Below, in pieces: positions 22,563 to 32,046 of a stretch of DNA of 64,000 nucleotides. The DNA lies in contig NC_089184.1 in NCBI RefSeq assembly GCF_947507565.1, forward strand, positions 2,232,001 through 2,296,000, written 5' to 3'. The translations under genes were made by a program, and so were the position numbers. How positions within the stretch are numbered: position 1 is the stretch's first letter; each line of letters starts with the position of its first letter. A model generated the notes under the pieces. That model did no database searches, was not told the DNA's origin, and saw nothing but the letters and a program-made list of their open reading frames with translations. The DNA is from Oscarella lobularis. Taxonomy: Eukaryota > Porifera > Homoscleromorpha > Homosclerophorida > Oscarellidae.

Positions 22563-24720
22563 TCAAGATGGGCGTATCGATACTGGAATATCAATACCAC
22601 CGATACCGCGACTCCCGTACACGGTATCAATACTTTGATCAGTATCACTACCAGATCAATAATTCAATATATAGAGTACTTTAAGCAATAAGTCGGTGGA
22701 CAGCTTTCTTGGGGCTCACAAGAACGCTGCTATACCGCAGCTGTGCGCACCGCACTTATTTCTACCGACGATGTAGGCTATCGCGATATCACGCTCATAG
22801 TCCGCCCGACGCGGCCCGAGTGATAATTTTTTCCCTGACTCTTCTTACTCTCTCGCTCCAGACGCAATCCATTCTACCGGTAGCATTTCGGAACTCAGGA
22901 CGACCATTTCCTGCCATTGATGAGCATCACGCGAAAGCGAAGCCCCTTGTGGGCCTATTTCACCGAAACTCTAGGAGGGAACGAAGCATGCTGTAGCCTG
23001 TGCAACGAGTCCATCAAAACATCTGGCAATTCGACTAATATGTCAAAGCATTTAAAGCTGAAGAACGCAGCCGAATACGACGTCGCATTGAAAGGCGAAG
23101 AAACTTCCGTTGAGGAAGCAGTCCTCACTGGATTCTTCGTTCACTTTGCAGCGGACACGCAGCATCGATACCGCTCTCATTCGGATGGTTGCTCTGGACC
23201 TGCAGACATTATCGGTCGTCGAGAACAAAGGCTTTCAAGACATGCTCAATCCATCTTACGGTCTGCCTAGCCGAAGAACGCTCTATAAACAACAGTTGGG
23301 AAGAATTGTACGCTGATCCTCCAAAGAAAGTTCAGACCGTTGTGCTTTAAAGAAAAAAGGACGATTTTTGCCCTTACGACAGGCATTTGAACGGCGCGAA
23401 CAACGGACTCGTATTTGACGGTGACATGCCACTTTGCCACTGCGGATTTTGTTATTTGCACTGCATCGCTTGACAGGGTATGTCTCCAGTCGGTGCACAC
23501 CTCCCACAATATCGCGGAGATATTGAAGGCGGTGGCCGAGGAGTGGGGCATCTCTAGGCAAATCTCTGCCGTGGTTACAGACAACGGCGCAAACATTGTG
23601 TCTGCCGTTGCTAAGTGCAGGTGGCGGCACGTCCCTTGTTTTGGATATACTCTCAATCTTGTAGTTCATGACGGTCTGAAAGCAGACAACTATTTCTTTA
23701 CAACTAGGAAGAAATGTCGAGAGATAGCAAGTCTCTTTCATCGCAGCAACAAAGCGGTTCTCCAACTGAAGAATGTCCAAGTTCTGCGCGAGGCCAAGCA
23801 CCTGAAGCTAATACAGGAAGTTGAAACACGTTGGAACTCAACATTCTACATGTTTAATTCGCTTTTGCGTCAAATTGAAATCGTTAATGCAGCACTTTGC
23901 CTTCTTGAAAAAAGGCAATGCGCTTGGAGCCCGATGAGGTAAAGAAAATAGAAGAAGCTGTGCGTCTCCTCAAACCTCAAGAAGAGGCGGCAACCACGGA
24001 GAGGTCTTCTGAAAAATTTTCTACGGTCTAAAATTATTCCACCGTCAAGATTATTGCAACGTCAATTAGCATTAGATGCAGCATCTTCCTCACTGTTTCC
24101 AACGATTCTTACAAGGTGTCTAGAGAAACGATTTGGCAACGTCGCTAAACACCATTACTCTGTAGCAGCAATGCTCCTGGATCCAAGATACAACAAAAAG
24201 ATGCTTTCCGCATCGTCTATCGAAGTAGCAGAGAGCAGAATTCTGAGTGAAATAGCATACCATAAAAGATCCCAAAGGGAAGAAGATTACAGTTGTCCTA
24301 CTCTATCGGGTACCGAGTCTACCGACCCGAAAGGATCTTCATCAATGATCATACAACGAGAAGATGACCCCGAGATAAGGTGAGAGGACCGGACGACGCA
24401 ATTTCCGTTGCTCAGCGCAGTCGCTAGGCGATATATAGGCATTCGTGCCACGTCTGTGCACTCAGAGCGATTTTTTTCAGTGGCTGGACTGATCGTTTTC
24501 GAAAGGCGCAGTCGCCTGACGCCGGATCACGTCAAGATGCTGATTTTTCTAAACAAAAATATTTAGACAGAGTCGTGTAACGGAACGCTCTTCCGCTTAT
24601 CTCGATTGTAGTCATGTAGACTGAAAAAATTAGTTTTCCGGTATCGTATCAAAAATATCGATGTTTTGGAAATATCGAAGTATCGTATCGAACCAAAAGT
24701 ATCGGTATCGCCCATCACTA
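22563..24720 (+). mobile_element. hAT element with BED-type transposase and imperfect terminal inverted repeats
   Basis: The right end on the minus strand reads tagtgatgggcgataccgat. The left end at 22563 reads tcaagatgggcgtatcgata, an imperfect inverted match over ~20 bases. The body (~2.16 kb) holds one hAT transposase relic. The flanking 8-mers (actgttgc left, ccacgaaa right) differ, so no target duplication remains. The right end abuts the broken integrase copy 2. Confidence 0.7.
22917..24566 (+). pseudogene. hAT transposase (ZBED-like), frameshifted
   Basis: A BED-type zinc finger opens the protein: WAYFTETLGGNEACCSLCNE, then H near SKHLKLKN. The catalytic region around 23415-23900 shows EWGISRQISAVVTDNGANIV (second Asp region), then HVPCFGYTLNLVVHDGL and LIQEVETRWNSTFYM with the conserved Glu-Thr-Arg-Trp. 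A C-terminal dimerisation block near 24400-24560 reads FPLLSAVARRYIGI, SVHSERFFSVAG and DHVKMLIFLNKN, ending at TAG 24564. Frame changes separate the blocks, so the protein is no longer made whole. Domain order is normal for hAT. Confidence 0.8.
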
Positions 24721-25272
24721 CCACGAAATGATCCTGTTAACGTCGGCATCCCGAAGGGCAATTTGGCGTTTACCAGTAAACGGATGGACCAACACTAAGG
24801 CCTCAATCTCCCTGGCATCAAATAAGGAGAAAATTTTTTCAATACGTAGTGCGTTCCTCTGAAAGTAGTTGTAAGCGGCCTTGTCTCTAGCAAATGATGG
24901 TGAGTCCCTAGACAGCGTGGGAGACTTGTCCTTTCTCACACACTCCCTCAGAATGCGATAGACGTTATCAGGAATGCAGCCAAAGCCACGCCCTTTGCTG
25001 TCCCGTACAACGGCTCCCTCACGCTTCGACGTACTCCTCTCACGAGATCGACTCGTTTGCGTCACAAGAACTTCCGCTAGCACTCTACAGCATAAAATAG
25101 AAATTGTTTCAGCCATTATAACGAAGGCCACGCCGAGGATGCCACGCCATCATTGACGTGGCAGAGGGTCAGAGCTTACCTCAGAGCTTGAATCTCCTCT
25201 AATTTGAGTAGGAAGGCTGAAAACGATGAGAAAGACGATCGAACAAAAGAAGAAAGCGACAGACCGAGACAT
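24718..25272 (-). pseudogene. Second signal-peptide/integrase gene copy, 3' truncated
   Basis: Exon 1 from ATG 25272 encodes MSRSVAFFFCSIVFLIVFSL, again a signal-peptide shape, ending at a GAG|gtaag donor (~25180). An intron of ~95 bp ends at gctgtag. Exon 2 carries RGFGCIPDNVYRILRE, AAYNYFQRNALRIEKIF and DVNRIISW, matching FSCIPDEIYD, YNYLRRQ and DRVISW of the copy at 10.2 kb. The exon 1 and exon 2 frames do not join directly, which suggests a frameshift. The frame ends abruptly at the hAT terminus at 24720, so the integrase core is lost. Confidence 0.65.
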
Positions 25273-25400
25273 GACTGATGTAGGGTGAGTCCCTGATGTC
25301 GCTTGGCCTTGGAAACCTTCCCACGGTGCAAGTTTTGCATTGCTCGTCCATTTGTTCGAATTAGCATATATTAAACAGTCGTACAAACGTTTGTTCGGTG

Positions 25401-25902
25401 TGTTCTAAAATATACCCTGTTCTAAAATTGTGCCGTCTGAGAAGGAACTATATTAGAACAGGACTATATTATAACAGACTCGGTCCCAAAGTGCACCCAT
25501 GCAGGCCATGCAGGCCATGCACGATAGCTGCCAGGCGGTGACAGGCATGAATTTACATTGCTTCTGCACTGAAAAGAGGTTGTTCTAAAATAGACCCTGT
25601 TCTAAAATAGTGTCATCTTAGAAGATACTATATTAGAACAGGACTTTATTAGAACAGAAAGTTATTGTTCCATTTTCACCTTCTCGGCATGACAAGGCGT
25701 CCCGCTCAATAAATAATATAATTCATCACTGTGCAGTATGTAGTCCGGTGTAGAACGTTGTAAACCTTTGCTGAAAATCGCTAATTGAGTTACGGGGCCG
25801 TTGTCAGGGGTGGTTACGTATCTTAACCTATTTTGCTACTGCGCACGCACCTTACATCATTGGGCGTTGCTTTTCTAATATAGTCCCGTTCTAATATAGT
25901 TA
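25401..25902. repeat. Inverted-repeat clusters upstream of integrase copy 2
   Basis: Two similar blocks (25401-25477, 25581-25657) each have two tandem ttctaaaata-type units facing two tattagaaca-type units, so each can fold as a ~30-bp stem. A third, partial block lies at 25872-25902 (ttctaatatagtcccgttct). Position upstream of a signal-peptide/integrase gene parallels the cluster at 9.94-10.08 kb. Confidence 0.7.
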
Positions 25903-26299
25903 CTTCACAGGAGCCGACGCGTTCGGAAGAGCCGTAGAGACTTCGGACGCAGCCGATATCGAAACTTGCGTTCGCGGCTGATGTTCACAGGTTAGATTTT
26001 CTTCGACGCACGAAAGCGGCCGACGTTCGCAGTCCTCTGTCATTACTCGAACAAACTACGAGAGCGTTTGTCGAGCGGTCTTTTTCCTACCAAGTTATCG
26101 CCATTTGAAGCCATATTTCGGCCATCGCGAACGAAAATGGGGTTCAGGTACTTCGCGACCGATCGAAAAAGCCATCGTAGTTGCTTCGATTATTGATGTA
26201 GGATCTCGATTTCGCGCGCTTTCGATGGCTACGAGGACGTGAATACCTAGACACTTCTCTCAAAGGCACTGGATTCTCGCTTTAGCTGTATTTGTGTAT

Positions 26300-26326
26300 G
26301 GGGGGGGGGGGGGGGGGGGGGGGGGG
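26300..26326 (+). repeat. Poly-G run (27 bases)
   Basis: Uninterrupted G tract. It may be G-quadruplex-forming or a length-uncertain assembly tract. Confidence 0.95.
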
Positions 26327-26589
26327 CAAAGATCGAAGATGCGACTGAAGCAATGCGAGCGCGCAGGATAACCGCAGGATCAAATAGCCACCCCTGCAGA
26401 AAAGGTCTATAGTCAGCGCTGACCTTACTCTCTATTTGCGTTCGTTTTATCCAGAAGGAACGGGAGTTGGTTGGTGATGTCACAGGCATTTATATATATA
26501 TATATATACCGTTGATTTCAAGAAGGTTGTCTCCTCACCTATGCGTAGACGTTGTGAACCCGGAAGTAAGAAACGTGCGTTATTTTACA

Positions 26590-27621
26590 ATGTCTCATCA
26601 GCAGCATAACTTCAGATTCGTTCTCCTTCCTCAGCAAAGCGCGGCTCCGGCCGTTCTTCACCCTACTTCAGCAACTCTTTCTTCCGCCAAAAAAAGGCGT
26701 GAGCATCATCTCTGCGGCGGCCAACGACAACGTCGCGCGCGTAACCCAGCCAGTCGGCACGTTTCTCACACCTGCTGCTTCTCACTCAAGTTCTTTTGAA
26801 CAGCAACCGGTGGCGAATTATCGGTTTGGCGTGAAAGTGAGGATACTTGGCCCAGGAAAGCGTCAAGCGAGAACGTTCTTGATGCGCAAATTCGATCCTT
26901 GCTCTGTCGCATGTCGTGAAGACCTCGAGGACATTTTCCGAGACGAGTTTCTTTCTGAAATAGGAGATAATTGCGCATCGAACTTAGGGTATATTAAAAG
27001 TGGCTCGAAAGTTTGGGTACTTGGCGAAGAAGACGTCAAAGAAGTCATGACGTGGCTAAAACGTAAAGGAGACATTACTTCTGGTTAGCGCTCACTGAGC
27101 AAAAGCATGGCGATTCAGACAGTGAGTCTGACAGAGAAAAGAGTGCTCCCAAACGAAAAAAGGCTCGCACTCAATCTGATAAAGTGAAAGTAGACCGAAT
27201 CTAGTGCACTATAAAGGAGCTGCAGGATGTTCACAAAGACAAATTGAGCAACCTTTAATATCGTTTGTGGGCAGAGATGATTGATGTTGACAGCCAAGAG
27301 TCTCTGGATTATCCCCCAAATGTTCCAGCATTTGGAGGCATGCAGCAGAATCCTAAATGTCTGACTCTCGCCAGTGCAGTCACGGAACTAGGCACTGCAA
27401 TCGCCACGGCTGTCTTGGGTCGCTCTGTTCCATTAATGGAAAGCCCCAAATCGACATCAAGCGATCGAAAGAGCATCACACCTACGCGTAAAGCTGATAT
27501 TCGCAGCAAGTACATAACCCAGCTAGGAGAACTTCACCAACTTCTCGATGTGGGTGCTATTGAAGAGAAAGAGTACGTGGAGCAGAAAAGTATTGTTATG
27601 GATGAACTAAAGAGTATTTGA
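26590..27621 (+). pseudogene. Transposon-borne protein with SHOCT-like C-terminus
   Basis: ATG 26590 starts MSHQQHNFRFVLLPQQ. A one-base shift at an A7 run (~26690) continues to VKVRILGPGKRQARTFLMRK and GSKVWVLGEEDVKEVMTWLK. Another shift at ~27085 leads through a basic KRKKAR stretch and two in-frame stops to RLWAEMIDVDSQESLDYPP. The C-terminus (YITQLGELHQLLDVGAIEEK) resembles a SHOCT helix pair, used for oligomerisation in bacterial proteins. The biochemical role is unknown. It lies inside the terminal repeats of the element and is convergent with the transposase, so it is probably its accessory protein. I recall homologues in corals and fish but cannot verify them. Confidence 0.6.
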
Positions 27622-27775
27622 AAACACGCGTTTCACAGTTTGGTTGAGTTGTGTTACGTCACAGGATTACAGTAAGCATACAGTTTAACGACTTATTTTT
27701 ACAGTTTGGTTGAGTTGTGTTACGTTACAGGATTACAGTAAGCATACAGTTTAACGATTAATAAAGACATATATC
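27620..27775 (+). repeat. ~66-bp direct tandem duplication
   Basis: Two near-identical copies of a unit starting acagtttggttgagttgtgt and ending acagtttaacga follow the SHOCT-like gene directly; they may include its 3' end. Confidence 0.85.
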
Positions 27776-27839
27776 CACTATGAGCTACATACTGAGTGCA
27801 ATCTTCAGAACTAACGTGTATGAATCCATTTAATATCTG

Positions 27840-28732
27840 TTATCGAAGGGAGGCTTCGTTTCCAATACAACTTTCGTGTTGTCGCTCGTAATACTTGACT
27901 TTACAAAAAACCTCTTCGATCGGGTTCATATCTGGACTATATGCCGAAAGAAACTTGAGAAGGACGCCTACACCACAAAGAAGTTCAGATAATTCAGGAA
28001 TATGATGTATAGAAGCATTGTCCATGACAACAATACTGTGAGAATTAATTCCATTAAACGGCATAAGGTGAGGCAGCAAAGTTTTTCGCAAAAACATCAA
28101 AAAAGTTTCTCCATCGACGCCGTGAGTGCAAAGATTGACATCTAACACTCCATTAATTGACATGGCAGCAATTGCGCTGATCCTGCGTCCACGACGGAGA
28201 GCAGTTACCTCAGATGCAGGCGTGCCTTGCAGTGAATACCCATACTGTCTTTGACAGTCTCGTAAATCGAAGCCAGCTTCGTCAAAGAATACGAACATAT
28301 CTGGGGTATAAATGCCCGCCTCAATGGTCTCCAACCGAAAGACGTCTCTGCGTTCTTCGTCCCTCTGGGAAGCAATTCTATTCAGCTTTTTGTGGCTGAA
28401 CCCAAACCTTCTCAATGTCCTCCAAACGGTTGCTTGAGATACTTCTCGTCCACTTTGCCTTTGAAGCTCCTCTTCCAGTTCTCTCACATAAACGCTTGGT
28501 TTACGCAAAGCGAGTTGCACAACCATAAATTCGTCGAAGTTTCGGAGAAGCCGTCGTGGACCGTGCCGTTGCATCAAAGCTCTGACCTCGGTCGTTCGCT
28601 AAAATAATAGTAAATACCTTCTGACGGACTTTTCGATATGTAGAGAAGGCGAGAAACTTCAGAAATGCTCTTGTTTTGAAGAACCAACCAAACGGCTCTC
28701 CAGCGTAAATCGGGCGAGTAAGCTTTCGGCAT
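27840..28732 (-). pseudogene. Tc1/IS630-like DDE_3 transposase
   Basis: The N-terminus MPKAYSPDLRWRAVWLVLQN opens a helix-turn-helix unit (ISEVSRLL). One base change of frame and a TAG near 28600-28625 disturb the link. From 28577 the frame is intact: RQSGREVSQATVWRTLRRF (second HTH), FVFFDEAGFDLR (first Asp), IVVMDNASIHHI (second Asp), SAYSPDMNPIEEVF (Glu). All three catalytic residues are present. It would cut and rejoin transposon ends. Convergent with the SHOCT-like gene inside shared inverted repeats. Confidence 0.85.
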
Positions 28733-28956
28733 ATTTTGAAAGAGGAGCCGTGCGCATGCGCAGCACCGCCTGTTCCGGGTTCACAACGTCGGCCGTGAGG
28801 GACAACCTTCTTGAAATCGACGGTACACATATGCAACTGCGCCGAGTCGTGCACATAATATCGGCGCGAAATCCTTTTTTTTCCAAGAAGCCGGTAAGAT
28901 CATAATTTTCAGTGGTGGATTCTCACCACTTTACTCCGTTACTAGAATTTTTTGCA

Positions 28957-30378
28957 TTATAGCCTCCATTCATATTCGTCCTGGTCGTCGAAGAACAAGG
29001 CAAGGTCACTGTCAACGTCATCTTCATCAAAGGCCGCGCCTGTCTCCATGCTTTCCATCACTCGTCTTGATGGCAAAGCAACTCGACTCGATCTTCTTCT
29101 TTGCACGGACGGACCGTCGTGTTCGGTATCATCGTCTTCTTCTTCCATTTCTGAACTGAGAGTCTTTCGTTTTCGTGCCGGCGTCGCCTCGTCATACTTG
29201 TCTCCGCCAAACTCTCCTGCGTGGTATTGTTTTCCTTCTTTTGCCGTATTCTTCTCGATCTTCTTTTTTCAGATTTCCTTTCTTTTGATCGTTCCGCCTT
29301 CACCGCTTCGTCGTTCTTTCTCGCTGCAAAATATTCTTGTTCGTCGTCAAGCGAATTACATATCCCCAGCGTATTAGCCCCTCCAGGACATCCTGCCAGC
29401 TCCATTAGACGGTAATACAAGCTGGCGCCGTAGTTGAAGTATGACGCGGCGAGTTTCGCGGCGGTGGACACGACTTGAGGTCCCCGATATTTGCTCTTCG
29501 GCGCGTGTGTCCACAAGACGTTGTGAAAAGCTTCGTTCTACGTAATAAAAGTTTAGTTGGATTTATCTACATCCGTATCAATCTTTATTGATAAAGATAT
29601 AGATAAATCTTTTGGCGTTTATATCAATAAATATTTTCTGAAAATTACCGCATTCTGCGTGTTTCCTCGCTCGCATCGTCTTAGGAGCTTCTTGCCCGCG
29701 AGACTTTCGAATATGCCTCCGAGAGAATGAAAAGAACTGTGAGGGAGAACGCTTTTCTTTGCGTCATACGTCGACGTCTTATTGGCGGCGTCCGCTTGCC
29801 ATTTGCACCACGAATTCGGTCCCATAGGGCAAAACTGATGTCGCTCGGCTTCTGCCCTTGGACACCTGGAATGGTCGTGCCTTCCTTCAGGCTCCCTTGT
29901 CGTGCATGTTCGTCGAAAACGATTCCGCCTTTGCCTTATATTTATCAGAATACGGATCGGTACTGTGAAAGAGTATCGGTTTTGTCGTGGCAACCATCGC
30001 GTCCACGTTGCCGACGTTTCGAAGAATCCCGAGTCCGTAATATTTCTGAATTCCTTGAAAAACAATAAGAGTAAACACAAGATTACAACATGAACCTACT
30101 GATCGATTTTCGAGACTGCTAGTCGCCTTTGTCCCCCGGCCGAGCTTCCGTCCTCCATCGCCACGCCTGTCATTCCCTTTTTCCACGCCCTCAGTCTCGC
30201 TCTCCCATACTTTTCTGCACGTGCCCCACGCAGTCCTCCTTCACGACTTCGTGATAATCCCCATATATCTGTAAGAATCAATTGTTTATTTATTATCTGG
30301 TTCCAAATTACGCTCACCTGAGGTTCCGAAACTCTTTTGTAAGACTTCGAGTTGCTATCACCAACAAAACGTGTATAC
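28957..30378 (-). pseudogene. MULE-type (Mutator-like) transposase, C-terminal half, multi-exon
   Basis: Minus-strand exons in order: YTRFVGDSNSKSYKRVSEPQ (~30377-30316); IYGDYHEVVKEDCVGHVQKS (~30268), followed by a frame change; KYYGLGILRNVGNVDAMVAT (~30060-29950); FCPMGPNSWCKWQADAANKT with RCERGNTQN (~29850-29660); NEAFHNVLWTHAPKSKYRGP and a basic KxRRSRRIRQKK tail (~29545-29180). An acidic tail in another frame ends at 28957. The GDS, CVGHVQK, CP-G-SWC and TQN-NE-F-W motifs are those I associate with cnidarian and sponge Mutator-like transposases. GT-AG introns are visible. The N-terminal half is absent here. Confidence 0.65.
29560..29609. repeat. Double hairpin inside a MULE intron
   Basis: Outer 10-bp arms gatttatcta/tagataaatc enclose inner 8-bp arms atctttat/ataaagat with a 2-base loop. 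Confidence 0.6.
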
Positions 30379-31666
30379 CTATTGAAAAAATTGAGCGAAA
30401 TTATGAAGTCAGAAATTGTACCTCATTTTGAACTTTTCGATGGACGAACCAAAAATCACGCCAGCGCCTTCTGACTCTATCGCATTCGCTGACATCACAA
30501 AATGTCGTCTGCAAATTTCCGCGTGAGTGCATTTCTACGCTTGATATTCCTCGCTTTCTTTGTCGGCGCCGTGTTTTTCTTTTTTATCGCACTCCGTGCA
30601 GAAAGTCCGGCTTGCTCATTATGTCAAGTTATTTGACTGACGCAAGCGTCACTTCTCTGCCTTGCAGATGGATAGATCCAGGTTCGGGAGCAATGAGTGG
30701 CATAGCGATCGCAAGAGATCTGCCGTTTGGCGGAGTTCCTTCTGCAACTGCTTGGAAAGGAAGAACTGCAGATCCTTCCGATCTCGAAAAAGCAATTAAG
30801 GCAGAGGGATTGGAATAGTCATGGACGGCGCACAGGCAAATCAACAGAGAGAACACTGCTGATCAGGCTAAGCCATGTTCCTATCCAGAATTGCCTGATC
30901 CGTTTAGTTATCTAAGGTCTTTAGCTAACAGAATTAGCATTGAGAAATTGACTGTCAAAGATTTAGTGTTTTCGCTCTCACTCAGTCATCAACAACGCGA
31001 GTTTCTCCAGAAAGCTACAGCCAATCAGGCCTCTGTTGTTCATTGGCATTCTGCAAGATCATGGCGCATAACGTCTAGCAACATTGGGTTGATTTGCCGA
31101 CGTCGCACTGGACCTGTGCCACCGTCTGTCCTTAGTGCGGTGCTCGAAGAGCGTGACCTCTCTCGTGTGCCTGCAATTCAGTACGGTCGAGAAACAGAGG
31201 AGGAAGCGGTCCGCGAGTACTTGAAAAGAATGCCATCGTCTTCATTTTCGAAATGTGGCTTCTTTGTCCAACTGATGAGCCCTATGTCGGAGCGTCTCCA
31301 GACGGTCTGGTGACCGTTGAAAACTGTGAAACAGGTTGTTTGGAAATCAAATGCACATTTGCTCATCAGTATCATACCATACCTGAAGCTTGTGAAGAAT
31401 CTGCCTTTTTTCTAGAAAAAACATCCACTGGTATACAATTGAAAAGACGTCACCCCTACTACAGTGGAACCTGTCCTAACGGCCACCTTGTTAGGGCGGC
31501 CACCTGTTTATTACGACCACTTGCATCAAGTCCCGGCGAATCGTAGTACAATTTATTCAGAAACTCTCTCGGTATAGCGACCACCTGGTTATTGCGGTAA
31601 TGCGGCCACACCAAAATTTTTCACTGTGTATTTTTCACCTCTGCATAGCGACCAATAGCACCAATA

Positions 31667-32023
31667 TTACTTAGTTTTAGACAATAACAATTCTTTTAGT
31701 CTTTTAATGTGAGATTTCTTCCCTGAGAAGCGATACATGCATGGAACCTCAAGGCCATGTCCGACTCCCCTGTTGACCCGCGGTCCAGTAACTTCGCACT
31801 CTACAGAACTGCTTTCTCGTGCTAGAAAGTAGGCAGTTACACGACTAATCCCGCGTGGCACGTGTCCAACGATTTCGTCTCCTTTTCTTACTGCCACAGC
31901 ATGCAGATCGTGGTGATTTTCAGGCTCCCTTTGCACAAACAGAGTTTCTCCGATAATCGGGGCCCAGTTGGTTTGATAGACATGATGCCCTCGGACGTAG
32001 GAGTGATATGCAAAGGCGTCCAT
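31667..32023 (-). CDS. HIRAN-domain protein carried by pogo element A
   Basis: ATG 32023 begins MDAFAYHSYVRGHHVYQTNW; an upstream GTG is less likely. The HIRAN core shows APIIGETLFVQREPEN, HDLHAVAVRKGDEIVGHVPR and a Cys-containing VECEVTG segment, ending with a short basic tail (FSGKKSHIKRLKELL). Length is 118 residues, so the protein is a HIRAN domain and little else. The frame is intact. HIRAN domains bind ssDNA 3' ends in HLTF-type fork remodellers. It is divergent from the transposase with 23 bp between start codons, so the two probably share a promoter. It is closer to the multi-copy invertebrate HIRAN-only type than to copies 1 and B. Confidence 0.85.
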   Translation of the reverse strand: MDAFAYHSYVRGHHVYQTNWAPIIGETLFVQREPENHHDLHAVAVRKGDEIVGHVPRGISRVTAYFLARESSSVECEVTGPRVNRGVGHGLEVPCMYRFSGKKSHIKRLKELLLSKTK

Positions 32024-32046
32024 GATTTCCGCATGCGCACTCAAAC

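Larger units (their letters stand above)
26505..28828. mobile_element. Two-gene DNA transposon with ~60-bp terminal inverted repeats
   Basis: The left end (from ~26507) reads accgttgatttcaagaaggt and continues to gttgtgaacccggaa. The reverse complement of the right end (to ~28825) reads accgtcgatttcaagaaggt and also ends gttgtgaacccggaa. TA dinucleotides sit next to both ends. Inside are a plus-strand SHOCT-like gene and a convergent minus-strand DDE transposase, both damaged. This supports a single element of ~2.3 kb in the Tc1/mariner/IS630 group. Confidence 0.75.

Noticed and set aside
24718-25272. Integrase copy 2 as a simple hAT insertion into an otherwise intact gene
   Set aside because: The sequence left of the hAT (22380-22562) does not contain the remaining integrase, and no 8-bp duplication flanks the element.
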